A stretch of 64,000 bases of DNA from Gammaproteobacteria bacterium (GTDB lineage: Bacteria > Pseudomonadota > Gammaproteobacteria > UBA6429 > Thiohalophilaceae): assembly GCA_024641475.1 (NCBI GenBank), contig JAHECZ010000001.1, positions 1-64,000 of the forward strand, given 5' to 3'. The translations under genes were made by a program, and so were the position numbers. Each line of letters starts with the position of its first letter. The first letter of the stretch is position 1. Below the pieces are notes generated by a model, which was not told the origin of the DNA, did not search any database, and worked only from the letters and a program-made list of their open reading frames with translations. Of the stretch, positions 43,742 to 54,596 are shown piece after piece.

Positions 43742-44661
43742 ACGAGACCGAGATGGGATACATGGGTGTTGTGATTGCGGTGCTGGGAGGTGCGATACGT
43801 GTCGGCACACCGTTCTTATTTGTCAGCCTCGGCGAATGTCTTACTGAAAAAAGTGGCCGCATCAATTTAGGTCTGGAAGGCAATCTGATCATGGGCGCGA
43901 TGTCCGGCTATGGCGTGGCTTATTTATCGGGCTCAGCCTGGTTGGGTGTCCTGGTCGCTGGCATAGCAGGCATGTTGCTCGGTTTGATCCACGGTTTATT
44001 ATGTCAACAGCCACGTGTAAATGACATTGCCGTGGGCATCGCCATGATGTTGTTTGGAACGGGTTTAGCGTTTTATCTGGGCAAAGCATTTATTCAACCG
44101 GTTGCACCTCGCCTGCCTGCGCTGGCGTTAGGCAGCTGGAGTGATTCTTCGGTATTGCGTGCGGCACTGGATATCAATGTATTGTTTATTGTTGGATTAA
44201 TTCTCGCCCCGGCCATGGCCTGGTTTTTTCGTAACGCCAAATGGGGCTTGATCGTGCGCACGGTTGGTGAAAGTCGTGATGCCGCATTGGCAATGGGATT
44301 GAATGTAAATCGCGTGCGTCTGTATGCCACGATGGCCGGCGGATTTCTGGCGGGCGTCGGCGGCTCGTTTTTATCGTTATATTACCCGGGTAGCTGGAAC
44401 GAAGGTTTATCCAGTGGCCAGGGTTTAATGGCCGTGGCCTTGGTCATCTTCGCGCGCTGGAATCCCATTTACTGTTTATACGCCTCATTAGTGTTTGGTG
44501 GTGCCGCCGCATTGGGTCCCGCGTTGCAATCGGTGGGTATAACGGGCGGATATTATTTATTTAATGCCGCACCTTATGTGTTAACACTGGCGGTCATGAT
44601 TCTGACCTCATCGTCCAAACAACGCTTTGCCGGCATGCCCGGTGAATTGAGCAATCGCTAA
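43738..44661 (+). CDS. BMP/nucleoside-type ABC transporter permease 2
   Basis: GTPFLFVSLGECLTEKSGRINLGLEGNLIMGA; ATGA-type coupling with permease 1. Confidence 0.9.
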   Translation: MNETEMGYMGVVIAVLGGAIRVGTPFLFVSLGECLTEKSGRINLGLEGNLIMGAMSGYGVAYLSGSAWLGVLVAGIAGMLLGLIHGLLCQQPRVNDIAVGIAMMLFGTGLAFYLGKAFIQPVAPRLPALALGSWSDSSVLRAALDINVLFIVGLILAPAMAWFFRNAKWGLIVRTVGESRDAALAMGLNVNRVRLYATMAGGFLAGVGGSFLSLYYPGSWNEGLSSGQGLMAVALVIFARWNPIYCLYASLVFGGAAALGPALQSVGITGGYYLFNAAPYVLTLAVMILTSSSKQRFAGMPGELSNR

Positions 44662-44679
44662 GAATGGAGATGTCACTGC

Positions 44680-45360
44680 ATGCCTACTTATGTAAATGCT
44701 GATCCGTATCCCTGGCCCTATAACGGCAAACTACTGGCGCAAAATACGGCGTTGATCATCATCGACATGCAAACTGATTTTTGCGGGCCCGGCGGCTATG
44801 TCGATAAAATGGGTTATGACTTGTCATTAACCCGCGCACCGATCGAACCCATCAAGAAAGTACTCCAGCTGGCACGAAAAAAAGGTTTTACAGTGATTCA
44901 TACCCGTGAAGGTCATCGGGTGGATCTGAGCGATCTCCCTGCAAATAAACGCTGGCGCAGTCAACGCATCGGCGCCGGCATCGGTGATCCAGGACCTTGC
45001 GGACGTATTCTGGTTCGGGGTGAACCCGGCTGGGATATTATTCCGGAATTATCACCCATCGCAGGCGAACCCATTATCGATAAACCCGGTAAAGGTTCTT
45101 TTTGCGCAACCGATCTGGACATGATTCTACGTCTGCGCGGCATCGAGAATATTATTCTCACCGGCATTACAACCGATGTGTGCGTCCATACCACCATGCG
45201 CGAAGGTAACGATCGCGGCTATGAATGTGTATTACTGGAAGACTGTTGCGGTGCCACGGACAAAGGTAACCATGACGCTGCGATCCATATGATCAAAATG
45301 CAGGGTGGCGTATTTGGTGCCGTCAGTTCATCAAGCCAATTGCTCGCCGCCTACCCATGA
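44680..45360 (+). CDS. biuH: Biuret amidohydrolase-like isochorismatase-family hydrolase
   Basis: [87 protein letters not shown]; recognised by recall as very close to Rhizobium BiuH; D/K/C triad present. Confidence 0.82.
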   Translation: MPTYVNADPYPWPYNGKLLAQNTALIIIDMQTDFCGPGGYVDKMGYDLSLTRAPIEPIKKVLQLARKKGFTVIHTREGHRVDLSDLPANKRWRSQRIGAGIGDPGPCGRILVRGEPGWDIIPELSPIAGEPIIDKPGKGSFCATDLDMILRLRGIENIILTGITTDVCVHTTMREGNDRGYECVLLEDCCGATDKGNHDAAIHMIKMQGGVFGAVSSSSQLLAAYP

Positions 45361-46874
45361 CGTCAATCTCGCCTTATGTCCTGGAAGCCGTCAACATCAG
45401 CAAACGCTTTGGTGAATTGCAGGCTTTGGCAAATGTCACGTTAAAGTTACGTGCCGGGAGTTTTCATGCGCTGTTAGGCGAGAACGGTGCCGGTAAAAGC
45501 ACCCTGGTGAAATGCATCATGGGATATTACCAGCCTGATGAAGGTGACGTTTTGTTTGGTGATCGTCAACAGGCTATTACCAATCCCAATGAAGCGATGC
45601 TGCTCGGCATCGGCATGGTGTATCAGCATTTCACCCTCATCCCCAATATGAGCGTCGCAGAAAATATCATTCTATCCCGACCACGTCTGCCCGCAATCAT
45701 TAACTGGAAACAGGAAATGACGCAATTGCGTGAAAAGATGCAGGCCATGCCATTTCAAATTCCACTGAAAGCGCCGATCACGTCTCTGGCTGCCGGTGAA
45801 AAGCAAAAGGTCGAAATTATCAAACAACTGTTGCTCGACACCAAAGTATTGATCCTCGATGAACCCACGTCGGTACTCACACCAACTGAAGCGGATGAAG
45901 TGCTTGGACAAATTCGCGCGATGACACGCAGCCAGAATCTCAGCGTGTTAATCATTACGCATAAATTTCGTGAAGTGATGAATTTTGCGGACGAAGTAAC
46001 CGTGCTGCGCAAAGGTCAATACGTCGGCTCGGCCAAGGTCAGCGATGTCACTCCGCCCATCCTCGCCGAAATGATGGTGGGCCGCGAGGTCATCAGCACG
46101 CCGCTACAGCGTGAACCGACCGCTGCGCAACAACCTGTCCTGACCATTACCAATCTGCACGTCAATGACGACAGCGGCGTTCCAGCACTATCCGGTTTAT
46201 CCCTGTCGATTAATACCGGTGAAATTGTCGGCATTGCCGGTGTCTCGGGTAATGGTCAACGTGAGCTGGTACAAGTCCTGGCCGGACAGCGGGAACGCAT
46301 GGATGGCACCATCACGGTACATGATCACGACTACAACGCCACACGTGCGCAGATGCGCCAGCATAAATTTCATTGCCTGCCCGAAGAACCTTTACGTAAC
46401 GCCTGTGTTGCCAGCATGAGCGTAGCCGATAACCTCGCCTTCCGGCGTTTCGATCGTCCGCCATTTGCGCGTAATAACGGGTTGCTGGATCGTAAAGCCA
46501 TACGCAGCCGCGCCAAAGAATTAATTGATCGCTTTAACATCAAGACACCCGGGCCATCCAATCCCATTGGTAATTTATCCGGTGGCAATGTACAACGTGC
46601 CGTATTAGCCCGCGAACTGGCCGATCCAGTTGATGTACTGGTCGTGGCCAATCCCTGCTTTGGTCTGGATTTTGGCGCGGTTGCGGATATTCATCAACAG
46701 ATCATGGCGGCACGCAATCGCGGTGCGGCGGTATTACTGATAAGCGAGGATCTCGATGAGATTCTGGAGCTCAGCGATCGACTGTTAGTGATCTCCAATG
46801 GCAAACTGGTGTATGAAACCACGCCCGCCCAAGCCGAGCTGGCGACCATTGGTAAATACATGGCCGGACATTAA
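45357..46874 (+). CDS. Sugar/nucleoside-type ABC transporter ATP-binding protein (two ABC domains)
   Basis: [35 protein letters not shown]; second domain [31 protein letters not shown]. Confidence 0.92.
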   Translation: MTSISPYVLEAVNISKRFGELQALANVTLKLRAGSFHALLGENGAGKSTLVKCIMGYYQPDEGDVLFGDRQQAITNPNEAMLLGIGMVYQHFTLIPNMSVAENIILSRPRLPAIINWKQEMTQLREKMQAMPFQIPLKAPITSLAAGEKQKVEIIKQLLLDTKVLILDEPTSVLTPTEADEVLGQIRAMTRSQNLSVLIITHKFREVMNFADEVTVLRKGQYVGSAKVSDVTPPILAEMMVGREVISTPLQREPTAAQQPVLTITNLHVNDDSGVPALSGLSLSINTGEIVGIAGVSGNGQRELVQVLAGQRERMDGTITVHDHDYNATRAQMRQHKFHCLPEEPLRNACVASMSVADNLAFRRFDRPPFARNNGLLDRKAIRSRAKELIDRFNIKTPGPSNPIGNLSGGNVQRAVLARELADPVDVLVVANPCFGLDFGAVADIHQQIMAARNRGAAVLLISEDLDEILELSDRLLVISNGKLVYETTPAQAELATIGKYMAGH

Positions 46875-46879
46875 ACGCG

Positions 46880-47563
46880 ATGACACATACCATTCCTGGT
46901 GCCAAGCCCTATGCGTATACCCTGCCCGCCATACCGCCGGCATTAATCCTTATCGACATGCAACGCGATTTTATCGAAGCGGGCGGTTTTGGTTCGGCGT
47001 TAGGCAATGACGTAACACTATTACAAAAAATTGTACCGACGGTGCGCAAAGTACTGGATATGGCGCGTCGTTTAGGGATGGTGATTATCCATACGCGCGA
47101 AGCACATAAAGCGGATTTGTCCGATTGTCCTCCTGCCAAACGGGTGCGCGGTAATGCAGCAATTAAAATTGGTGATACAGGACCGATGGGACGTTTGCTG
47201 ATCGATGGTGAGCCCGGCAATGACCTCATTGCGCTGTTACAACCATTACCCGGTGAATATGATCTGGCGAAACCCGGTAAAGGTGCCTTTTATGCCACAC
47301 CACTGCAGGACATTCTGCAACGTCATGGTATTACACATATTCTATTTGGTGGGGTAACAACCGAGGTTTGTGTGCAAACCAGCATGCGTGAAGCCAACGA
47401 TCGCGGTTATGAATGTTTGTTGATCGAAGACGCAACTGAAAGTTATTTTCCTGAATTCAAACAGGCCACCCTGGACATGCTGACCGCTCAGGGTGGTATC
47501 GTGGGTTGGACCGCACCCAGTGCTGCGGTGATCGCGGCACTGGAAAACACCTATGCAAAATGA
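46880..47563 (+). CDS. Second isochorismatase-like cysteine hydrolase (BiuH paralogue, substrate unknown)
   Basis: [85 protein letters not shown]; triad residues conserved. Confidence 0.85.
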   Translation: MTHTIPGAKPYAYTLPAIPPALILIDMQRDFIEAGGFGSALGNDVTLLQKIVPTVRKVLDMARRLGMVIIHTREAHKADLSDCPPAKRVRGNAAIKIGDTGPMGRLLIDGEPGNDLIALLQPLPGEYDLAKPGKGAFYATPLQDILQRHGITHILFGGVTTEVCVQTSMREANDRGYECLLIEDATESYFPEFKQATLDMLTAQGGIVGWTAPSAAVIAALENTYAK

Positions 47564-47906
47564 CATTAACGTGACGATTCTGCGTGATATCTTTGCGCTT
47601 GAATCCAGTTCCGAGCACCTGGCCTGGCAGCCATTTCGCGAGGGTATCGATATCTTCCCTATATATAAGAGTACAACCGGCAGCTCCGCCGCCTTACTGC
47701 GTTACGCGCCAGGGTCATCTGTCCCCAGTCACGAACACATGGGCTATGAACATATTCTGGTACTTTCCGGTGCACAAGCCGACGAAAACCACGAGTACCC
47801 CAAAGGCAGCCTTGTGGTTAGCACACCCGGAACAAAACATTCCATACGCAGTCCGAATGGCTGCATTGTGCTGGCGATATGGGAAAAACCGGTGCGATTT
47901 ATTTAA
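47553..47906 (+). CDS. Cupin (ChrR-like) protein
   Basis: [21 protein letters not shown] ... [19 protein letters not shown]. Confidence 0.85.
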   Translation: MQNDINVTILRDIFALESSSEHLAWQPFREGIDIFPIYKSTTGSSAALLRYAPGSSVPSHEHMGYEHILVLSGAQADENHEYPKGSLVVSTPGTKHSIRSPNGCIVLAIWEKPVRFI

Positions 47907-49120
47907 AGCGGGTTTTGTTCATCCAGTAACGGTGTGATGACTTTCGCCGGTTGACGTGACTTCAGCCAGATGACGGCAACAAGTATTATTCCGATCAGAG
48001 GCAATACACCGTAATTAATCGCACGCCAGCCTAAATGGTATTGCAGGGCACCCGCCGACAAACTCGATACGGTGACTACCGCGAAAATAGTAAAATCATT
48101 CAGTGCCTGGACTTTGGCTTTCTCTTCAATCCGATAGGTTTCGGTTAGCAAGGTGGTGGCGCCGACAAACAGGAAATTCCAGCCAATGCCCAACAATAAC
48201 AAGGCTGACCAGAAATGGCTTAAATCTGTACCGGTCAGGTTTATTACGACACAGCCAATATACATCAGTGCGCCAGTGAGCATAATCGTCAATACGCCAA
48301 GACGACGAATCAGATGTCCTGTAATAAACGACGGCGCAAACATACCCAGGACATGCCATTCAATCACAAACGTGGTATCGGCAAAGGCGTGCGCATGATG
48401 ATGCATTGCCAAGGGTGTCGCGGTCATCACTAATGACATAATACCGTATGACAATGCGGCACCCAGTGCCGCGATCACAAAGTTACCTTGCTGGATGATT
48501 TGCTGTAGCGGCCGGCCTCGATCATGTGCTTCGTGCGCTTCCGGTGGTGGTATACGCAAAAATAACAACGCGATGAATGTCAGAATATACAGCACCGCCA
48601 GTGCCATATAACTGCCCGCAAAATCTGCTGTGCCGTAAATCCCTCGCGCCCAGTTCGCCAGATTCGGACCCAGAAATGCCGCAATCACCCCACCGGCCAT
48701 CACATAGGAAATAGCCGCAGGTCGGTAGTCATGGCTGGCCACATCGGCCGCAGCGAAACGATAGTAGGTTGCAAAGCCGTTATAGGCACCAATCAGTACT
48801 GTACCGACACAAAATAAAACAAAGGATTGAACAATGATGGCACTCCCTGCCAGCGCGACGCCACTGAGGCCAACCAACACACCGATAATAAAACCGGTAC
48901 GGCGCCCAAGGTGTTTCATCAGCATGGAAGCGGGAATGGTCAACAACATCGTGCCGAGAAATTGCAAGCCCAGCGGCAAGGTCGCCAGCGATTTATCCAG
49001 CGCTAAGCGATAGCCGACCAGAGAAGACGTTGTGACTAACAGAACATTGGCGGAGTTCATCATGGCCTGACAAAACGACAGTAGCCAGACGTTAGTTTTC
49101 ATTTTATCCATACACCCCAT
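47903..49120 (-). CDS. MFS transporter
   Basis: About 12 TM helices, MFS-like loop MLMKHLGRRTGF; start could be internal Met. Confidence 0.85.
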   Translation of the reverse strand: MGCMDKMKTNVWLLSFCQAMMNSANVLLVTTSSLVGYRLALDKSLATLPLGLQFLGTMLLTIPASMLMKHLGRRTGFIIGVLVGLSGVALAGSAIIVQSFVLFCVGTVLIGAYNGFATYYRFAAADVASHDYRPAAISYVMAGGVIAAFLGPNLANWARGIYGTADFAGSYMALAVLYILTFIALLFLRIPPPEAHEAHDRGRPLQQIIQQGNFVIAALGAALSYGIMSLVMTATPLAMHHHAHAFADTTFVIEWHVLGMFAPSFITGHLIRRLGVLTIMLTGALMYIGCVVINLTGTDLSHFWSALLLLGIGWNFLFVGATTLLTETYRIEEKAKVQALNDFTIFAVVTVSSLSAGALQYHLGWRAINYGVLPLIGIILVAVIWLKSRQPAKVITPLLDEQNPL

Positions 49121-49409
49121 CTTTCTTTAGTAGTACAAACAACAAGTGATTCTGCCTGTAAGCAAATCGCATTACGCCGATAATTCTGCATCCTACATTG
49201 ATTTACCCCAAGGATTTAACTAACATTTCAGAAATATTTTCTTGAAATACATAGATTTAAATTGATAGTTAATTTACATGTTTATCTTGGCCAGATAGCC
49301 CGATCCTAATGACCAATATTTAGCCACATCAACTTGCCCTGTCTCAATCTATATATATAGGTATTGAGAAAACCTTGGCATAACCGATAAATACTGACTT
49401 AGCAGGAAA

Positions 49410-52400
49410 ATGAACCGAGCAATGCTTCCGCCAAGACCATTTTACAAGAATTACCGGGATTCGATCGCACTGGCTATCCTCGTCGGACTTGGTCTGCTTG
49501 GGACCAGTTTAAATATTCCATTATTTTTTGGTATCGATTTTTTACTCGGTAGCATATTCATCTTTATTGCGCTGCTACGTTTTGGTTTGTTAGCCGGCAT
49601 CATTGCAGCTGTCATCGCAGGGAGCTATACCCTGATATTGTGGCACCATCCTTATGCATTCGTCGGATTAATTTTGGAAATTCTCTTTGTTGGTATTGCG
49701 GTACAACGCAACCCGGACAGAAACCCGCCCAGCTGGGTCATGATTTACTGGCTGACCATCGGACTTGTAGTCATTGCGCTGTCCTATCGATTCTTGCTTG
49801 ATGTGACCTGGCATATGGCATTGATGGTGGCATTTAAACAGGCAGTCAACGATATTTTCAATGCATTGATTGCTACTTTGATATTGCACTATCTACCTGC
49901 CAACCAGTTGTTTAGCGTCCCTGCACAGCGTTTAAAGAAAATGCATCATATTCAAACCAATCTGCTGGTTGCATTTGCATTTCTTCCGGCATTGACAGTC
50001 ATTCTAATCAGTGCCAGGCAGGCCGTGACTGATTCCGAAACCTCCATCAAACAACGTGTTGTGGCTCGATCTGCGTATGTTTCTGCCCAACTAGTCACAT
50101 GGCAAAATGAAAATATTCAGATGCTGAACGCGTTAGCCAGACAAGAACCTGCTGCGACATTACATGACCTCCAGCTATTACAACTGGCAAACCCTGACCT
50201 GTTATTCCTGCATCGGGTAGATATCAGCGGCAAGATACGTCTTTCGACACAAATTAATTCTGATGCACTAAAAAATATCAATTTTAGTGACCGGGGCTGG
50301 TTTCGCACACTAGTCGCATCCGGCAAACCGGTCTTTTCAGATGCCATTGTCGGCAGAACATCCGGATTGGCCACTATCGCCATGGCTGTGCCCATATTTA
50401 AAGGCAACCAACTCAGCGGCATGATGTTAACCTCAATCAAACCCGAGGCGCTGCTTGCCCGCATTTCTGCAGGCAACAGTGTCTTAGGTACTCGCATTAC
50501 CCTGGTGGATCGCAATGGCATAATATTTGCCAGTACAGAGCCTGATTTTAAACCAATGATTTCGTTTGAAAAAGCTCGCAATGGCATCATCAAGGATCAA
50601 GATGGACTGCTCTATCGTATCCAACCACGCAACAACACTTCTGCCATGCAGGCCTGGGGGAGTTCTTACTATGCGCAGAATAATCCACTTAGCCAAAGCG
50701 GCTGGTCAGTCATTGTCGAACAACCACTACACCCGTATTTATTGGCATTAGAACAAACCCACCTGCTCAGCTTCATCACCACGTTTCTTCTGGCAGTTAT
50801 TGCCTTCCTGTTAGGATCGCGCGCAGGACGGATGCTATCCGATCCGCTTATCAAATTAAGCCTGGCAACGAACAATCTGAGCCGTAAGATTGACAGCCAG
50901 GAAGATTTATTACTGCCCGAGAGTGATGTGCAGGAAATCGCATCATTGTCCAACGACTTTGAGAACATGACACGGACACTACGTAACTATTACGCGGATC
51001 TGACCCGCGCACGCAATGAATTGGAACAACGCGTCGCAGAGCGAACTGCTGAGCTACAAGGCGCCGAACAATTACTGCGTGAGAATAAACAGCTTGTCGA
51101 GTCTGTCGTCGAAAACATACCCGCCATGATTTTCATGAAGCGAGCTGACGACTTGCGGTTTGTGCTTATCAATAAAGCAGGCGAAAATTTAATTGGTTTT
51201 TCACGCCAGGAATTAATTGGAAAAAATGACTATGATTTTTTCCCGAAAGAACAGGCGGATAATTTTATCGCAAAAGACAGAGAAGCGCTTGCCAAAGGTT
51301 TTGAAGACATCCCCGAAGAGCCTATCAATACGAAAACACATGGTCAGCGCATTCTGCATACCAAGAAACTCGCACTGCACGACAACTTTGGCAATCCGCA
51401 ATTTTTACTTGGCATATCCCATGATATTACTGAACACAAACAAACCGAAGTACAATTAGTCACGGCAAAAGAAGATGCCGAACAGGCCAATCGTGCCAAG
51501 TCTGACTTTCTTGCCAGCATGTCTCATGAATTGCGCACCCCCATGAACGGCATCCTGGGTTTCGCACAACTGCTGGAATATGATCCGAATCTTCAGCAAA
51601 ATCACAAAGATTCCATTCAGGAAATCCTACGTGCCGGCAAACACTTGTTGGCACTAATCAACGATATTCTGGATTTGGCACGCGTTGAAGCAGGTACAAT
51701 TGCGTTTTCCATCGAACCGGTCAATTGCAATGACCTGGCAAACGAAATTGTTGCCTTGACACAACCGCTGGCCATGCAAAGAAAAATAAGTCTAATATTA
51801 CACAACACTCTCCCGTCTGACTTTTTTATAATGGCTGACCACACCCGCCTACAGCAGGTACTGCTTAACCTGCTATCGAATGCCATAAAGTATAATCGTG
51901 AGGGCGGCAAGGTAGATTTATTCCTACGCAAAGTCACACAACATGTCTGTTTTACAGTGAAAGATACAGGAACAGGTATTCCTGTAGCACGCCAGCCAGA
52001 GTTGTTCCAGGCTTTCAATCGCCTTGGCGCTGAAGGCGGCACCGTGGAAGGAACCGGCATAGGCCTCGTCATCAGCAAACAACTCACGGAATCGATGGGT
52101 GGCACGATTGGTTTCAGCAGTAACCCAGGGATTGGTAGTGAGTTTTGGGTCAACATTCCCCTGGCGGAAAATAACCCGCAGGTTCTCAGCAATGACAATT
52201 ATAAAAAACCGTTACCTACAATAACGAATTCAACCGGTACAATTTTATATATTGAGGACAACCCCTCCAACCTGCGCCTGATGACCAGTTTAATTGCACA
52301 ACGTCCGAAGTTGCACCTGATAACTGCGCATGAACCACGATTGGGGATCGATCTCGCCAGTGCGCATTTACCCGATATGATCTTACTGGATATCAATCTT

Positions 52401-52601
52401 CCGGGAATGAACGGATTCGAAGTGTTACGACTTTTACGTAATCATCCGGTTCTGGCAAGCAGGCCAATCATTGCCGTCTCTGCCAATGCCATGGAGAAAG
52501 ATATCCAAAAAGGCATCGCTGCAGGTTTCAATGCCTACGTTACCAAGCCAATCCATATCGAGTCTTTCTTTCAGATGTTAGATAAGTTCTTGTCAGCATA
52601 A
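49410..52601 (+). CDS. Hybrid sensor histidine kinase (membrane segment, Cache-like sensor, HAMP, PAS, HisKA, HATPase, REC)
   Basis: SMSHELRTPMNGILGF, NLLSNAIKYN, GTGIGLVISKQL, receiver DMILLDINLPGMNGFEVL. Confidence 0.92.
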   Translation: MNRAMLPPRPFYKNYRDSIALAILVGLGLLGTSLNIPLFFGIDFLLGSIFIFIALLRFGLLAGIIAAVIAGSYTLILWHHPYAFVGLILEILFVGIAVQRNPDRNPPSWVMIYWLTIGLVVIALSYRFLLDVTWHMALMVAFKQAVNDIFNALIATLILHYLPANQLFSVPAQRLKKMHHIQTNLLVAFAFLPALTVILISARQAVTDSETSIKQRVVARSAYVSAQLVTWQNENIQMLNALARQEPAATLHDLQLLQLANPDLLFLHRVDISGKIRLSTQINSDALKNINFSDRGWFRTLVASGKPVFSDAIVGRTSGLATIAMAVPIFKGNQLSGMMLTSIKPEALLARISAGNSVLGTRITLVDRNGIIFASTEPDFKPMISFEKARNGIIKDQDGLLYRIQPRNNTSAMQAWGSSYYAQNNPLSQSGWSVIVEQPLHPYLLALEQTHLLSFITTFLLAVIAFLLGSRAGRMLSDPLIKLSLATNNLSRKIDSQEDLLLPESDVQEIASLSNDFENMTRTLRNYYADLTRARNELEQRVAERTAELQGAEQLLRENKQLVESVVENIPAMIFMKRADDLRFVLINKAGENLIGFSRQELIGKNDYDFFPKEQADNFIAKDREALAKGFEDIPEEPINTKTHGQRILHTKKLALHDNFGNPQFLLGISHDITEHKQTEVQLVTAKEDAEQANRAKSDFLASMSHELRTPMNGILGFAQLLEYDPNLQQNHKDSIQEILRAGKHLLALINDILDLARVEAGTIAFSIEPVNCNDLANEIVALTQPLAMQRKISLILHNTLPSDFFIMADHTRLQQVLLNLLSNAIKYNREGGKVDLFLRKVTQHVCFTVKDTGTGIPVARQPELFQAFNRLGAEGGTVEGTGIGLVISKQLTESMGGTIGFSSNPGIGSEFWVNIPLAENNPQVLSNDNYKKPLPTITNSTGTILYIEDNPSNLRLMTSLIAQRPKLHLITAHEPRLGIDLASAHLPDMILLDINLPGMNGFEVLRLLRNHPVLASRPIIAVSANAMEKDIQKGIAAGFNAYVTKPIHIESFFQMLDKFLSA

Positions 52602-52738
52602 TCAACGTTACACAAATACCCGGTAATTCACCTGTTTTTTTAATATATTTAATCTATTCCCTACCAAACCACTCAAGTTTATTGAGGGCATTGCCGATTT
52701 ATTGAATAGTGATATTTTCAATTAAGGTGGCAATTTGT

Positions 52739-54574
52739 ATGGAAAAGTCGATTGGGTTGCAATTATTAACGCGTAGCAAACCCGGCAAAGCTGCTTTTGA
52801 TACACGCCCGCGTGCCGTACAAGAATGGATTGAATCGCTACCCCGTGCCAGTGTTGGCCGCTGTGCGCAAATGATTTATGCCATGTTGCATGAAACCAAT
52901 AAGCTGGATATCCGCTTTCAGGATCGCATAGCCATGTTGGAAGCATTGCGTGAATCTGTGCAATACGTTGCCTTAGGCATGCAAAAACACTATACCAGCG
53001 TTGCGTTTCCCCTGCCGGACAAATCCATAAAAATCGCCAGCGCAACCCGCGAAATCTACGCCATGATGGCAACTGGATATCAAATTGGCATTGAAGACTT
53101 GTTATCCAACAGCATGCTTATGCTGGATAAAACCAAACTAACCACGTATCTGCATCGTGCTATTTCGTATCTCAGCCATGTCTTGCTGACGACCTACCAG
53201 GTATACGCACCACTACCAAACGGCATCTGGTTGAAATTAAATAAACTCTATGCATTTGCCGAAGAAAACAAACTTCAGTGGACCCAGATTACCGACAACC
53301 AGCATCAAAACATCAAGAAAACCACGATTAGCGGGGAATATATCCGCATATTACTATTATCCTTGGCATCGCCGTATCATTTGCGCCGTGGTGAAGTCGG
53401 CAAAGTTTACATTAATCTTGAACGTTGGATGCACATGCCGACGTTGAATAAAAACAAACCCGGCGAGAGCGTTATCGGGGACTTTAGTGTCGATCTCAGC
53501 AAAGACAAACAACCCGGTTATCTTGCGATAGCGGGCGATGAATTATTTAATATCAATGTTCGCACTCTTGAAACGTTTGCGTTAGCAGAGGCATTATTCG
53601 GTGAGTTACAGCTAAGCGAAGAAATAAAATCAAAAACGCTGATAAATATTAATTTGCCACAAGCGCAGCTGTCGCATAACTTGATACGCAGGCTTGGCCG
53701 TACCTGGGGTGCTATTCCAAAAAGATCACATGACCGGCGAGAATGCCAAGAGAAAATTCAGGTCGCATTTGGAATGAGCACAATACATAAAACAATCATG
53801 GATAGCATTCATCGTGACAATAACACTTTGAATTCTGAACGACGTGTCGAGAGCAGGCTATTGAAAGTCATTTCCGCCAAGAGTCATTACGAAGAAAAGA
53901 TTGTTTCGCATGTCAATGACGTACGGGCTGATGTTTGGGACATGGTGTATGACAACAGTAAACTTCGGCTGGTGAGTGACAACACGCCACCCAAAGTGGA
54001 AAAACAGCCTGACCCACCCCTGCAAAGTTGCTTGAGCAACAGCTGGCAATTATTAAACATGAGTGATGGTGGATTCTGCATACAATGTACGGGCGATTGT
54101 GGCGCAAATGTCCAGGTAGGTGAACTTGTTGCTTATCTTCCTGTTACAACCCAACCAATCAAACGTTACTCGATTGGCGTAGTGCGCTGGATGCGTTCTG
54201 ATGGTAAAAATGGCATGACACTGGGTGGTCAGCTGCTAGGACAAAATGCTATTCCGGTTGGAATTAGCATTGCCGCTGCCGGTGTTGAAAACAATACCGT
54301 GCAACGCGCGATTCTTTTGCCGGCATACAAAACACTCGGCAGACCCAGTGCTTTAATCACCCTCGCCACACCTTTCCGTGCCGGTGCGGTTGTAAAACTG
54401 CATATGGAAACCGGAGAAATCACGGTTAAATTAAATGACGAACGTGAAGGCGCCGGGTTATATGATGAATTTGAATATCAGCAGCTCAATAAACCGGCAT
54501 CAGATCTGCAAATCAATAACAAACCGGCAAACAAGGGCAATACTGATTTTGAAGATATCTGGTCGAGTATATAA
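52739..54574 (+). CDS. Large PilZ-domain protein
   Basis: C-terminal NMSDGGFCI matching the [DN]xSxxG PilZ motif; start at MEKSIG with AAGGTGG RBS. Confidence 0.7.
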   Translation: MEKSIGLQLLTRSKPGKAAFDTRPRAVQEWIESLPRASVGRCAQMIYAMLHETNKLDIRFQDRIAMLEALRESVQYVALGMQKHYTSVAFPLPDKSIKIASATREIYAMMATGYQIGIEDLLSNSMLMLDKTKLTTYLHRAISYLSHVLLTTYQVYAPLPNGIWLKLNKLYAFAEENKLQWTQITDNQHQNIKKTTISGEYIRILLLSLASPYHLRRGEVGKVYINLERWMHMPTLNKNKPGESVIGDFSVDLSKDKQPGYLAIAGDELFNINVRTLETFALAEALFGELQLSEEIKSKTLININLPQAQLSHNLIRRLGRTWGAIPKRSHDRRECQEKIQVAFGMSTIHKTIMDSIHRDNNTLNSERRVESRLLKVISAKSHYEEKIVSHVNDVRADVWDMVYDNSKLRLVSDNTPPKVEKQPDPPLQSCLSNSWQLLNMSDGGFCIQCTGDCGANVQVGELVAYLPVTTQPIKRYSIGVVRWMRSDGKNGMTLGGQLLGQNAIPVGISIAAAGVENNTVQRAILLPAYKTLGRPSALITLATPFRAGAVVKLHMETGEITVKLNDEREGAGLYDEFEYQQLNKPASDLQINNKPANKGNTDFEDIWSSI

Positions 54575-54596
54575 ACTAACGCGAAGAAATAGCGAA

